62,948 nucleotides of DNA from assembly GCA_025362795.1 (NCBI GenBank), contig JANYFE010000085.1, positions 1-62,948 of the forward strand, given 5' to 3'. Origin of the DNA: Rhodobacterales bacterium. GTDB lineage: Bacteria; Pseudomonadota; Alphaproteobacteria; Rhodobacterales; Rhodobacteraceae. The position numbers were made by a program, and so were the translations under genes. Below are positions 8,706 to 17,763 of this stretch, piece after piece (position 1 is the first letter of the stretch; the number at the start of each line of letters is the position of its first letter). Below the pieces are notes generated by a model. That model was not told the origin of the DNA. It searched no databases and was given only the letters and a program-made list of their open reading frames with translations.

Positions 8706-10499
8706 TCAATCGCCCGGGATCGCCGCCACATAGGTTCCCGGCGCCGGACCCAGCACCGGACGCCCGGCCGCACCCGGCACGCGCGCCGCGACCTGCGGCC
8801 CGGACCGTGCCGCCAGCCAGTCTTTCCAGCGCGGCCACCAACTGCCCGGCGTGAACGTGGCCCCCGTCATCCAGTCGTCCGGCGTCGTCATCGGTCCGGG
8901 ATGGGTGTAGTGACCATATTTGCCCTTGGCCGGCGGGTTGATGATCCCGGCAATATGGCCCGACTGCGACACGACAAAGCTCTTGTCGTCCGACCCCATC
9001 TGCCGCACGCCGTTGAAACTCGCCTTCCACGGCGCGATATGGTCGGTCTCGCAGGCGATGGCCATCAGCGGCAACTTCACATCTGAAAGGCTGACTTTCT
9101 TGCCAAAAACCTTGAAGATGCCTTGGGCAAAGCCATCATCCTGACACAGCCCGCGCAGATACTCGATCGCCATCCGTGCCGGCAGGTTGGTGCCATCGCC
9201 GTTCCAATACAAAAGGTCAAACGCCGGCGGTGCCTCGCCCAGCATATAGCTTTTGATCGCAGGCTGATAAATCAGATCGTTCGAGCGTAAAAAGCTGAAG
9301 GTCCGGCTCATGAATGCCCGCGACAGCACGCCATCCGCCAGCGATTGCCGCTCGATCCCGTCGACAAAGTCATTGTCCAGAAACACCCCGACCTCGCCGG
9401 GGTCAGAGAAATCGGTCATCGTGGTAAAGAATGTGGCAGATTTGACCGACGCATCCCCCGCGTTCTGCAAATGCGCCAGCGTCAGGCCCAGCGTGGTGCC
9501 CGCGATGCAATAGCCGACCGCATTGATCTGCGCCTCGCCGGTGATCTTGCGCACCTCGGCCATCGCCGTCAGAAACCCGTCGCGGATGTAATCGTCCAGA
9601 CTGGTATCGGCATAGCTCGCATCCGGGTTGACCCAGCTTACGACAAAGATCGTAAAGCCTTGTTCCACAATCCATTTGATCAGCGAATTCGCAGGCTTCA
9701 TGTCCAGCACATAAAATTTGTTGATCCAGGGCGGAAAAATCAGCAGCGGCGTCTGATATACGTTCTCGGTCGCGGGCGCATATTGGATCAACTCGAACAG
9801 CGCATTGCGAAACACCACCGACCCCGGCGTGGTGGCAATGTTCTGCCCGACCGTAAACGCCTGCCGGTCGGCCAACGTCACCTGCAAGTTTCCGTTGCTC
9901 GCCTCGATGTCCCGAACCAGATTTTCCAGCCCCTGCACCAGACTTGCCCCGTCCGTCGCCGCCGCCTTTTCCAGCGCATCCGGGTTGGTGCCCAGAAAGT
10001 TGGTCGGCGCAAACAGATCGACGATCTGCTTGGTGAAATATTCAACCCGTTTGCGCTCGCCGTCCTCCAGCCCCGCGATGCCCTGCACCGCTTGCCGCAC
10101 CGCATCGGCATTGGTCAGATATTGCTGCTTCAGGAAATGAAACGCCGGGTTGGTATCCCACAACGGGTTGGCAAAGCGGCGGTCCTTTGGGGCGGCCTCT
10201 GGCACCACCGCGACCGCACCCTTGATCAAAGCAGCTTGCGCCTCGACATAATGTTGCAGCGTCTTGCCCCAGTAGCCCACCTGATGCTCCAGCATTTTCG
10301 CCGGATTCTGCATCATTTCCGCGACATAGGCCGCGGCTGCCTTCTTGTAGATCTCCTGATCCGGCCCATCCAGCGCCGCATCATAACTTTTGCGCGCCGC
10401 CATCGCCGCCATCAACCGCGCCGACAATGCCTCGACTTTCGCCAGATTGTCCTGCAACCGCACCAGTTTTGCATGTTCCTCAGTGTCTTCGGTTGTCAT
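8706..10499 (-). CDS. phaC: Class I poly(3-hydroxyalkanoate) synthase
   Basis: 597 residues, usual for class I PhaC. It polymerises hydroxyacyl-CoA to PHA. The lipase-box-like GYCIAG holds the nucleophile Cys331. The general acid/base residues are the Asp in ACETDHIAPW and the His in SQSGHIAGI. The PhaC N-terminal domain block (LIQYAPATENVYQTPLLIFPP is its edge) precedes the catalytic alpha/beta domain. The start at 10499 gives a typical N-terminus, although its ribosome site is weak. phaZ is divergent, and the 79-base gap between the two starts holds a PhaR-type palindrome, so synthase and depolymerase probably share control. phaA and phaB are not in the window. Confidence 0.95.
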   Translation of the reverse strand: MTTEDTEEHAKLVRLQDNLAKVEALSARLMAAMAARKSYDAALDGPDQEIYKKAAAAYVAEMMQNPAKMLEHQVGYWGKTLQHYVEAQAALIKGAVAVVPEAAPKDRRFANPLWDTNPAFHFLKQQYLTNADAVRQAVQGIAGLEDGERKRVEYFTKQIVDLFAPTNFLGTNPDALEKAAATDGASLVQGLENLVRDIEASNGNLQVTLADRQAFTVGQNIATTPGSVVFRNALFELIQYAPATENVYQTPLLIFPPWINKFYVLDMKPANSLIKWIVEQGFTIFVVSWVNPDASYADTSLDDYIRDGFLTAMAEVRKITGEAQINAVGYCIAGTTLGLTLAHLQNAGDASVKSATFFTTMTDFSDPGEVGVFLDNDFVDGIERQSLADGVLSRAFMSRTFSFLRSNDLIYQPAIKSYMLGEAPPAFDLLYWNGDGTNLPARMAIEYLRGLCQDDGFAQGIFKVFGKKVSLSDVKLPLMAIACETDHIAPWKASFNGVRQMGSDDKSFVVSQSGHIAGIINPPAKGKYGHYTHPGPMTTPDDWMTGATFTPGSWWPRWKDWLAARSGPQVAARVPGAAGRPVLGPAPGTYVAAIPGD

Positions 10500-10522
10500 G
10501 GCCGATTTTCACCCCTATTCTC

Positions 10523-10535
10523 GCTGCTGTGCAGC
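10523..10535. promoter_or_regulatory. Probable PhaR operator between phaC and phaZ
   Basis: A perfect dyad GCTGC-TGT-GCAGC with the same CTGC-N3-GCAG core as the phaP site. It sits 24 bases from the phaC start and 43 bases from the phaZ start, between divergent promoters, where one bound repressor could affect both. Each operator has a different central triplet (GGT and TGT), as expected for a spacer. Confidence 0.7.
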
Positions 10536-10578
10536 ATATTCTGGTCAGCCGGGACCAAACCCGCGCGAGGAACTCTCG

Positions 10579-11850
10579 ATGAAGTATATGGCGACTTACG
10601 ATCTGATGGAAAGCATCCGCAACACCAATGCATGGATGGGCGCCACCGCCCGCACGATGGCCAGCTATCCAGCCTTTGCTTTATCGATGAACCCCATGCT
10701 GCAGATTGTCGCTGCCTGGGGTGAAGTGACCGAACGCAGCTTTGAACGGATGATCGTAAAGCCTGACTGGGGCATCCGTTCCATCGTCGGCCCCGGCGGG
10801 CAGGACCACCTTGTCGATGTGAAAAACGTCATCGACAAACCGTTCGGCAGCTTGATCCACTTCTCGGTTCATCGCCGTGCGCCCATGCCCCGCAAGATCC
10901 TTGTCGTGGCACCCATGTCCGGCCATTACGCCACGCTTTTGCGCTCCACCGTCCTCAGCCTGCTGCCCGACGCCGAAATCTACGTCACCGACTGGCACAA
11001 TGCCCGCGACATTCCGGTCAGCGCCGGCAAGTTCGACATCGAGGATTACACCCTCTATCTCGTTGAATTCATGCGCCATCTTGGCCCTGACACCCATGTC
11101 ATCGCCGTTTGCCAGCCCGCGCCGCTGACCCTTGCCGCCACCGCCTACCTTGCCGCCGAAGACCCCATGGCGCAGCCGCGCAGCCTGACCCTGATCGGCG
11201 GCCCGGTTGATCCCGATGCCGCCGCCACCGATGTCACCGACTTTGGCAATCGCATCACGATGGGCCAGCTGGAGCAGATCGCTGTTCAGCGGGTTGGCTT
11301 CAAATACAAGGGCGCCGGCCGTCTGGTCTATCCCGGTCTGATGCAGCTGCAAAGCTTCATCCAGATGAACCACGAACGCCATTCCAAGGCCTTCACCGAA
11401 CAAATCATGCGCGTCGCCCACGGCGAGGCGTCCGATCATGACGCCCACAACCGGTTCTACGACGAGTATCTTGCCGTGATGGACATGACCGCCGAATTCT
11501 ACCTGTCCACCGTCGAGCGCATCTTCAAAAACCGCGAAATCGCCCGGAATGAATTCATGGTGGCGGGTAAAAAGGTCGATATCGGGGCCATCACGCAGGT
11601 TGCCGTAATGACGGTTGAGGGCGAGAAAGACGATATTTCCGCGCCCGGCCAATGTGTTGCGGCATTGGCCATGCTCACCGGCCTTGCGGAATCGAAAAAG
11701 GCCAAGCACCTTGAACCCGGCGCCGGTCACTACGGCATTTTCGCTGGCAAAAGCTGGCGGCTGAACATTCGCCCGCTGGTTCTGGGCTTTATCGATGCCA
11801 ATTCCGGCGCTGCAAAACCCAAGCCCATCCGTCTGGCCTCAACGCAATAG
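10579..11850 (+). CDS. phaZ: Intracellular polyhydroxyalkanoate depolymerase
   Basis: 423 residues. Intracellular PHB depolymerase of the PhaZ1 type: the N-terminus contains YDLMESIRNTNAWMGATA, the middle has the VAPMSGHYATLLR block, and the nucleophile is Cys178 in CQPAPLTLAA, the cysteine version of the lipase box used by this family. There is no signal peptide, in keeping with granule mobilisation inside the cell. The start at 10579 has GAGGA seven bases upstream; the frame is open to 10390, but that part lies inside phaC on the other strand. The 3' end overlaps the convergent hydrolase gene by 12 bases. Confidence 0.93.
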   Translation: MKYMATYDLMESIRNTNAWMGATARTMASYPAFALSMNPMLQIVAAWGEVTERSFERMIVKPDWGIRSIVGPGGQDHLVDVKNVIDKPFGSLIHFSVHRRAPMPRKILVVAPMSGHYATLLRSTVLSLLPDAEIYVTDWHNARDIPVSAGKFDIEDYTLYLVEFMRHLGPDTHVIAVCQPAPLTLAATAYLAAEDPMAQPRSLTLIGGPVDPDAAATDVTDFGNRITMGQLEQIAVQRVGFKYKGAGRLVYPGLMQLQSFIQMNHERHSKAFTEQIMRVAHGEASDHDAHNRFYDEYLAVMDMTAEFYLSTVERIFKNREIARNEFMVAGKKVDIGAITQVAVMTVEGEKDDISAPGQCVAALAMLTGLAESKKAKHLEPGAGHYGIFAGKSWRLNIRPLVLGFIDANSGAAKPKPIRLASTQ

Positions 11851-12549
11851 CAGCGAGCCGTTCAGGAATGTCTCAATTGCCTGCGACACGGCTTCTGGCT
11901 GCTCCAGACTGGGCAAATGCCCGGCTTCCGGAATGACGCACATCTTGCCGTAAGGCATTAATCCGGCTGTGAATTCCTGCCGCTTGACTGGCAGCAGACT
12001 GTCCACTTTGCCCGCCATGATCAACGCCGGAACCTTGATCCGGCGCATGGTTTTCTGCTGATCCGGGCGGCGCTGCATGGCGCGGGTTTGTCGCAGATAG
12101 ACGCCTTCACCCAACCCAAACGCCATATCTCGCACCAGCGCCAGCACATCGCTGCGCCATTCGGTATCTGCCAGCGCGTCTGCCGGAACCTCGTTATCCA
12201 TTGCCTCGCCCAGGCGTCCCGACCGCGCTGCGACAATGCGCATTTCGCGCTCCGCCGCGACTTGCGGCGACTCAGACAAGGGCGGGGTCGCGATCAAAAC
12301 CACCCGCAAGACCCGCTCTGCAGACCGCCGCAGAACATCCAGCGCCACCGCCCCGCCCAAACCCTGCCCGATCAGCACAAACTTCGCCGGGGTCTGATCC
12401 AGCACGAACTGGCTATATTCCTCGACGCTTTCACCTTGCACCGGCAGGATGACCTGCACTGAATGTTTGGTTCCCAGCGTCACCAGCTGCGGTAAAAACA
12501 GCCGCGCGTCGGCCATCATGCCGGGCAGAAAAACCAATGGCTCGCTCAT
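11839..12549 (-). CDS. Alpha/beta-hydrolase fold protein lacking the nucleophile serine
   Basis: 236 residues with the layout of a complete alpha/beta hydrolase: FLPGMM oxyanion region, a nucleophile elbow near residue 61, an acid in AGKVDSLLPV, and His in PEAGHLPSLEQPE. The elbow reads G-Q-G-L-G (residues 61-65) where the family has G-x-S-x-G. The key codon is GGT (Gly63), one base from AGT (Ser). Either the protein is a non-catalytic pseudoenzyme, it uses another chemistry, or the base is an error or recent mutation. The gene is otherwise intact. It ends inside the last 12 bases of phaZ on the opposite strand. No substrate can be proposed. Confidence 0.8.
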   Translation of the reverse strand: MSEPLVFLPGMMADARLFLPQLVTLGTKHSVQVILPVQGESVEEYSQFVLDQTPAKFVLIGQGLGGAVALDVLRRSAERVLRVVLIATPPLSESPQVAAEREMRIVAARSGRLGEAMDNEVPADALADTEWRSDVLALVRDMAFGLGEGVYLRQTRAMQRRPDQQKTMRRIKVPALIMAGKVDSLLPVKRQEFTAGLMPYGKMCVIPEAGHLPSLEQPEAVSQAIETFLNGSLLLR

Positions 12550-12712
12550 GCCCGCAAACTCACGTCCAACTCACCCATTGCTTGATTCTGTCAATTCTGC
12601 CAGCGATCTCGCCGATACTATTTTTGTCGGCTATACCTGACAACAGCATCATTTTGATCAGTATATCGAAATTACTCATATTTGTCAGCCAGACAATGAA
12701 TGTTGTAAAATC

Positions 12713-13477
12713 TCAAGCGCGGCAGACCATGACCGCACAGCCTGCCAGCACTTCTGCCACGGCAGTTGTCATGACTTCCAGACAGGCCGGCGTCGAAAAC
12801 CGATGGTCGGCGGCCTTGACCAGCGTCAGGCGAATATCTGGTCCCGTGGCGTGTTCCAACAGCCGCAATGCCGCAGTTACAGGCACATCCACATCAGCAT
12901 CGCCCTGCAAAAACCGCACCGGAAACCGCAGATCTAACGGCGTCCGCAGCACCAGCCGCCCGCGCCCTTCCTCAATCAGCCGTCGTGTGATCACATAGGG
13001 ATCGGCTGAATACTCCGACGGTTGCGCAATCTGCCCCTGCGCCATCAGCTCCGCCTGCTGGCTTGCCGAAAACCCGGCCCACATGCCGTCTTCGGTGAAG
13101 TCCGGGGCTGCGGCGATCCCAACCAGCCCCGCAATCCGCTCTGGCACCGCCCTTGCCAGCAAAAGCGCGATCCAGCCGCCCATTGACGAGCCGACCAGAA
13201 TTTGTGGACCAGTGGTCAGCGTCAGCGCTGCCAGCGCGTCCTCAAACCAGTCGCCAATCGCCCCATCCAGAAAATCGCCCGACGATTGGCCATGACCAGA
13301 ATAGTCAAACCGCAGAAACGCCCGCCCTTGCTGTGCAGCCCAGTTCTGCAAAAACTCAGCCTTGGTCCCCGACATGTCCGACCTGAAACCGCCGAGAAAC
13401 ACGATACCCGGCCCCAGCCCCTGGGTCTGATGATAGGCAATCTTGCGGCGCTGCGGCGTGGTCAGAAAGTCTGGCAT
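12713..13477 (-). CDS. Alpha/beta hydrolase (ABHD10/serine peptidase-like)
   Basis: 254 residues. Catalytic elbow G-S-S-M-G in ILVGSSMGGWIAL, an acid in LQGDADVDVPV and His in KAADHRFS form a plausible triad. The FLGGFRSDMSGTKA opening and FDYSGHGQS block are typical of ABHD10-like acyl-protein thioesterases or esterases. There is no signal peptide, so it is probably cytoplasmic. It is separated from the preceding hydrolase gene on the same strand by 163 bases and is divergent from thrS. In contrast to its neighbour at 11839 it keeps the serine. The substrate is unknown. Confidence 0.85.
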   Translation of the reverse strand: MPDFLTTPQRRKIAYHQTQGLGPGIVFLGGFRSDMSGTKAEFLQNWAAQQGRAFLRFDYSGHGQSSGDFLDGAIGDWFEDALAALTLTTGPQILVGSSMGGWIALLLARAVPERIAGLVGIAAAPDFTEDGMWAGFSASQQAELMAQGQIAQPSEYSADPYVITRRLIEEGRGRLVLRTPLDLRFPVRFLQGDADVDVPVTAALRLLEHATGPDIRLTLVKAADHRFSTPACLEVMTTAVAEVLAGCAVMVCRA

Positions 13478-13579
13478 GGTCCCGGCATCCCCTAAACCCC
13501 CTCACGATATACCAACCATGCCCCGCCACCGACACCCCCGATTGCAGCCAGTCCCGCTGACGACAAGTCCTAACAAAGG

Positions 13580-13616
13580 CTAAATTTTAAAAATTCAACC
13601 CATTGAATTTATTAGC
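13580..13616. other. AT-rich imperfect hairpin in the thrS upstream region
   Basis: Inner arms AAATTCAA (13591-13598) and TTGAATTT (13603-13610) pair perfectly around CCCA. Outer arms GCTAA (13580-13584) and TTAGC (13612-13616) extend the dyad with an unequal bulge. The stretch stands out as almost GC-free in GC-rich surroundings. It lies between the divergent hydrolase and thrS genes, 133 bases before the thrS start. It could be an AT-rich promoter element, an operator, or a leader hairpin. Confidence 0.5.
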
Positions 13617-13748
13617 TTTCAAAACGCGTCCAGAGCCGGACGGCCGAAATATCCCTGATTGACATTCCACCGATCACGGTTCAAAACCCGCCTCACATAA
13701 CCCGCAACCGGGCGTTTCGTGGACGCCAAACCGACGAGGAGGACTTCA

Positions 13749-15695
13749 ATGTCCCAAATCTCCCTGACCTTTCCCGACGGCAACAAACGCGACTATTCCG
13801 CAGGCGTGACCGCTGCCGAGGTTGCGGCATCGATCGCGCCCGGTTTGGCAAAGAAGGCGATTTCTGCCACCGTGAATGGTGCCGATTTTGACCTGGCTTG
13901 GCCAATTTCCGCCGACGCCACGATCGCGATCCACACGCTGGCGGATGAGGCTCAGGCGCTCGAATTGATCCGTCATGACTGCGCCCATATCATGGCCCGC
14001 GCCGTTCAGGAAATCTGGCCGGACGTCAAGGTCACGATCGGCCCGGTGCGCGACTACGGCTGGTTCTACGATTTCGATCGCGCCGAACCGTTTACCCCCG
14101 AAGACCTCGGCCAGATCGAGGCGAAGATGAAGCAGATCATCAACGCCCGCGATCCCGTCCGCACGGAAACCTGGGACCGACAGCGTGCGATCCAATACTA
14201 TACGGATCGCAACGAACCTTTCAAAGTCGAACTCATCGCGCGCATTCCTGAAGGCGAAGACCTGCGGATGTACTGGCACGGGCCTTGGCAAGACCTCTGC
14301 CGTGGTCCGCATTTGCAACACACCGGTCAGGTTCCCGCCGACGCCTTCAAACTGACCCATGTCGCCGGGGCCTACTGGCTGGGCGACGCCAGCCGTCCGA
14401 TGTTGCAACGCATATACGGCCTCGCCTTCCGCAACCGCGATGACCTGAAGGCCCATCTGACCATGCTGGAGGAAGCCGCCAAGCGCGACCACCGCAAACT
14501 GGGCCGCGAGATGGAGTTGTTCCATTTGCAGGACGAAGCGCCGGGCATGGTGTTCTGGCACCCGAACGGCTGGACCGTCTATCGCCAGCTGGAAGATTAC
14601 ATGCGCGGGCGGCAGCGGCAGGCGGGCTACAAGGAAATCAAGACGCCGCAAGTGGTTGACCGCGTCCTTTGGGAACGCTCCGGCCATTGGGAAGCTTACC
14701 GCGAGAACATGTTCATCGTCGAAGTGGACGAAGAGGGCGCCAAGGAAAAGCGCATCAACGCCCTCAAACCGATGAACTGCCCCTGCCATGTGCAGGTCTT
14801 TAACCAGGGCCTGAAATCCTACCGTGACCTGCCGTTGCGGCTGGCCGAATTCGGCTCTTGCCACCGCTATGAAAGCTCGGGCTCGATGCACGGCCTGATG
14901 CGGGTGCGCGGATTCACCCAGGACGACGCCCATATCTTCTGCACCGAGGACCAGATCGGCCGGGAATGCGAAAGCTTCATCAAGCTGTTGGCCAGCGTCT
15001 ATAAAGATCTTGGCTTTGACAGTTTCGAGATCAAGTTCTCGACGCGCCCCGCCGTGCGCATCGGGTCCGATGAAACCTGGGACAAGGTCGAAGGCATGCT
15101 GGAAGCGGCGGTCAAGGCCGCTGGCGTCCCCTATGAAATCGATCCTGGCGAGGGCGCATTCTACGGGCCCAAACTCGACTTCAAACTGACCGACGCCATT
15201 GGCCGCAAATGGCAGTGCGGCACTTTTCAGGTCGATCCGAACCTGCCGGTGCGGCTGGATGCCGAATATGTTGGCGAGGATGGCGCGAAACACCGCCCCT
15301 ACATGCTGCACCGCGCCATTCTGGGTTCGTTCGAACGTTTCATTGGCATCCTGATCGAAAACTACGCGGGCAAGCTGCCCTTCTGGCTGGCACCGCGGCA
15401 GGTCGTGGTTGCCTCCATCGTGTCGGACGCCGATCCTTTCGTCCATGAAGTCACCAACGCCTTGAAAAAGCTTGGCGTCAGGGCCGAGGCGGACACCCGT
15501 AACGAAAAGATCAACTACAAGGTCCGCGAGCATTCCATCGGCAAAGTTCCGGTTCTGCTGGCCATTGGCATGAAGGAAGTTGCCGACCGCACCGTGTCTG
15601 TCCGCCGTTTGGGCGACACCAGAACCGAAAGTTTGCGCCTGGATCAGGCCATTGCCGAATTCGGCCTTGCGGCCTTGCCGCCGGGCGGGCACTAG
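13749..15695 (+). CDS. thrS: Threonyl-tRNA synthetase
   Basis: 648 residues, full length. In order: N-terminal TGS domain ([21 protein letters not shown], about 1-60), the editing/SAD domain with H-x3-H (HDCAHIMA) and CRGPH, the class II core with the zinc-binding [10 protein letters not shown] block, motif 2 near the [15 protein letters not shown] region, motif 3 in [12 protein letters not shown], and a C-terminal anticodon-binding domain. It charges tRNA-Thr. The start at 13749 follows GAGGAGGAC; the frame is open from 13719 but lacks family similarity there. It appears to be transcribed alone. Confidence 0.97.
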   Translation: MSQISLTFPDGNKRDYSAGVTAAEVAASIAPGLAKKAISATVNGADFDLAWPISADATIAIHTLADEAQALELIRHDCAHIMARAVQEIWPDVKVTIGPVRDYGWFYDFDRAEPFTPEDLGQIEAKMKQIINARDPVRTETWDRQRAIQYYTDRNEPFKVELIARIPEGEDLRMYWHGPWQDLCRGPHLQHTGQVPADAFKLTHVAGAYWLGDASRPMLQRIYGLAFRNRDDLKAHLTMLEEAAKRDHRKLGREMELFHLQDEAPGMVFWHPNGWTVYRQLEDYMRGRQRQAGYKEIKTPQVVDRVLWERSGHWEAYRENMFIVEVDEEGAKEKRINALKPMNCPCHVQVFNQGLKSYRDLPLRLAEFGSCHRYESSGSMHGLMRVRGFTQDDAHIFCTEDQIGRECESFIKLLASVYKDLGFDSFEIKFSTRPAVRIGSDETWDKVEGMLEAAVKAAGVPYEIDPGEGAFYGPKLDFKLTDAIGRKWQCGTFQVDPNLPVRLDAEYVGEDGAKHRPYMLHRAILGSFERFIGILIENYAGKLPFWLAPRQVVVASIVSDADPFVHEVTNALKKLGVRAEADTRNEKINYKVREHSIGKVPVLLAIGMKEVADRTVSVRRLGDTRTESLRLDQAIAEFGLAALPPGGH

Positions 15696-15875
15696 CGCCT
15701 TTGGCGCGATTTAACGCTGGTTTCCCTGTTCCCGCTTGATTTTCGGCGGCACTTTGGCATGATTTGCCCAGTGACGACAGCTTTCTGACCGCCTCCCCTG
15801 AGTGTTGGCCTTGGAAGACATGGGCGCACGGCCCGTGGCAATATCGCCCCGGGAGGTTTCGGAAGGAGAGACGGC

Positions 15876-16082
15876 ATGCCGACAGGCACCGTAAAGTGGT
15901 TCAACTCCACCAAAGGTTACGGGTTTATTGCGCCCGACAATGGTGGCAAGGACGTGTTTGTCCATATCTCGGCAGTCGAACGTGCCGGGCTTAAAGGGTT
16001 GAACGATAACCAAAAAATCGGTTACGAGTTGCAGTCAGGTCGTGACGGCAAGGAATCCGCAGGCGATCTGCGGATCCTTTAA
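15876..16082 (+). CDS. cspA: Cold-shock domain protein (CspA family)
   Basis: 68 residues, one cold-shock domain. RNP1 is KGYGFIAP and RNP2 is VFVHIS. These OB-fold proteins bind single-stranded RNA and melt structures at low temperature. A strong ribosome site (GGAAGGAG) precedes the start at 15876. About 180 bases separate it from thrS, leaving room for a long structured leader as is common in cold-shock genes, although I cannot show a thermosensor. The last 4 bases overlap the convergent gene. Confidence 0.95.
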   Translation: MPTGTVKWFNSTKGYGFIAPDNGGKDVFVHISAVERAGLKGLNDNQKIGYELQSGRDGKESAGDLRIL

Positions 16083-16405
16083 GCTGTCAAAGCCGTTTCA
16101 GTTTTAGGGTCCCATCCCAGATACCATGACGCCCCGTCGCGGATGACGGGGCGCTTCATCACGGCAGGTTGCGCGGCAATTTGCGCTTCGGGTTCTGATT
16201 CTTTCAGAAACAGACCAAAGCTGCGGTATGTCGTCGATTGTTTGTTGATGGCCCTGTCCCCGAATTCGGTGACGATTTCCTCTATTTCAGAGGCACTTAA
16301 CGGCTCTGCCCGGATGTCGCGGAAGGTCGGTTGCTTGCCCGCTTTCTGCAACGCCTTGATGGCCGCTTTGGTCGTGTCGCAGGTCGATATTCCGTAAACG
16401 ATCAT
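16079..16405 (-). CDS. ArsC/Spx/YffB-family thioredoxin-fold protein
   Basis: 108 residues. Begins MIVYGISTCDTTKAAIKAL, the N-terminal thioredoxin-fold strand and Cys-containing loop of the ArsC/YffB/Spx family, with Cys near residue 9 and the conserved RPVI block near the end. YffB-like members are possible glutathione-dependent reductases of unknown substrate; arsenate reduction should not be assumed. The ATG at 16405 has GGAGG six bases upstream and is preferred to the GTG at 16411. It follows the DUF2177 gene with a 16-base gap and is likely cotranscribed with it. Confidence 0.85.
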   Translation of the reverse strand: MIVYGISTCDTTKAAIKALQKAGKQPTFRDIRAEPLSASEIEEIVTEFGDRAINKQSTTYRSFGLFLKESEPEAQIAAQPAVMKRPVIRDGASWYLGWDPKTETALTA

Positions 16406-16421
16406 GGGCACCTCCGTTCCC

Positions 16422-16820
16422 TTACATCTGCGTCACCGCACGGGTGATGGCAAGCCCGGCCCAGGCCGAAAACGCGGTCAGGACCGTGCCCCAGATCAGG
16501 TCTGTCGCCACCATGCTGATCGACCAATCCTTCATCACGGCATAGCTGGTGAATTCGTAGGTGCCATAGGCCATCGCCCCCAGAATGGCAGCGGGCAGGA
16601 TCACCGAAGCCTCTGATTTCAAAGCCGGATAAGAGATAAGTGTGATCAGTCCGGCGGTATAGGCCAGATAAAAGATCGCCGCCGGCAGCAGGTTCAGCTC
16701 CTCGCGCAGCAAGCCCACTAGGTGCCGTTCGAACAGCGGTTTCATAACGAAGGTCAGCATGACGGCGTCCAGCGCCAGAAAGATGATCGTGGTCGCGGCG
16801 TAGAGGATGACAAGGGACAT
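16422..16820 (-). CDS. DUF2177-family membrane protein
   Basis: 132 residues with four predicted membrane segments: an N-terminal span starting SLVILYAATTIIFLALDAVM, then LLPAAIFYLAYTAGLITLI, ILPAAILGAMAYGTYEF, and a last span from about DLIWGTVL. The pattern LDAVML near the N-terminus and YGTYEFTSYAVMKDW near the third span match DUF2177 proteins of unknown function. The start at 16820 has AAAAGGAG six bases upstream. It is probably the first gene of a two-gene unit with the thioredoxin-fold gene. Confidence 0.85.
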   Translation of the reverse strand: MSLVILYAATTIIFLALDAVMLTFVMKPLFERHLVGLLREELNLLPAAIFYLAYTAGLITLISYPALKSEASVILPAAILGAMAYGTYEFTSYAVMKDWSISMVATDLIWGTVLTAFSAWAGLAITRAVTQM

Positions 16821-17049
16821 GGGCACTCCTTTTGAGTGGAGATAGGGCGGATATTGGCCCTGTCCACGGGGGGAGTGTTACTGCGGCCGGATCGCAATAC
16901 TGTCTTGCCCGCGTCTCTAAGCGGTCTTTGGGGTGGAGCTTGGGGCGGACAATTTCAGGGGCGTGCGGTTGGCCAGCACGCGCACCGCACGACAATGCCC
17001 TATCGATGAAACTCGACGAGGGAGTTGCCGTGCAAAATTAATTCAACCG

Positions 17050-17763
17050 TCAAACTTTGCGCCGCCGCATCAGCCCCAGTCCGCCAAGCCCGGAAAGCAG
17101 CAACAGCGCCGACGCTGGCAGGGGCACATTCCCGGTATCATCGCGCACCTTGGACACAGTGAGGCTGTCCAAAGATAAGCCGCCCCAAGTGTATTCCTTT
17201 AATTCTCCGAGATAGGGGTAAGGATCATAAGTAAAGGAATAGAACTGAAAATCGCCGGCCAGTTCTATGTTGCTGTGACCCACCGTTGAAAACGCGGTTT
17301 CAAGATCCAGCGGGATCACAGTTGACCCGGTGACGTCCGTCGCAGAGGCACGCAAGAAGTTCTGGATAAAGTACGTAAGCCCATCGCTCTCGACGTGCTG
17401 CACATAATCGGCACGTGTCGTAGTTAGACCGTTGTCAATCACAATATATTGCACTGTCTCGGGCGCCGTGACGAATTTTGTCACGCCATTAATCGTTATC
17501 GCAGAGGAAATCGCCGGGGTTGGCGGCAAGCTGTTATTAAGCATGTCTGCAGTGGAATTCGTGGTCCGGTTGCCCAAGGAAGTATCGTAGGTGAATGTCA
17601 ACTTGACCGCCAAATCCGCGAGGTCGCCACCAGGGCTCCCGAACATCCCGGTTAAGTCGCCGCCAGAAGAAATCGTACCTTCGTAAACTGCCTTCATCGT
17701 GGCCGCTTGCGCCGAAAACCCGGCTAGGACCATTGTCGTGGTAAGCAACATCACTCGAACCAT
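17050..17763 (-). CDS. Exported protein with VPLPA-CTERM sorting signal
   Basis: 237 residues. An N-terminal signal peptide probably ends at GFSAQA-A. The C-terminus has VPLPA, then a hydrophobic helix rich in Leu, Ser and Gly, then a basic RRRK tail: the PEP-CTERM-like signal variant known from Rhodobacteraceae and processed by an exosortase. The body is rich in Thr/Ser/Asp and predicted beta structure without a known domain. The start at 17763 is chosen among several Met codons by GGAGGG spacing. No exosortase or exopolysaccharide gene is in the window, so its processing enzyme is encoded elsewhere. It is likely surface-exposed or secreted; the function is unknown. Confidence 0.85.
   Translation of the reverse strand: MVRVMLLTTTMVLAGFSAQAATMKAVYEGTISSGGDLTGMFGSPGGDLADLAVKLTFTYDTSLGNRTTNSTADMLNNSLPPTPAISSAITINGVTKFVTAPETVQYIVIDNGLTTTRADYVQHVESDGLTYFIQNFLRASATDVTGSTVIPLDLETAFSTVGHSNIELAGDFQFYSFTYDPYPYLGELKEYTWGGLSLDSLTVSKVRDDTGNVPLPASALLLLSGLGGLGLMRRRKV

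Noticed and set aside
9345-10724. 459-codon plus-strand frame opposite phaC
   Set aside because: Shadow of phaC, with Arg/His-rich translation and no homology features.
13746-15692. 648-codon open frame antisense to thrS
   Set aside because: It mirrors thrS codon by codon in GC-rich DNA, has no ribosome site or domain, and thrS is certain.
16079-16405. Arsenate reductase function
   Set aside because: The protein belongs to the wider ArsC/YffB/Spx family, but no ars genes are near and the YffB-type N-terminus fits better.
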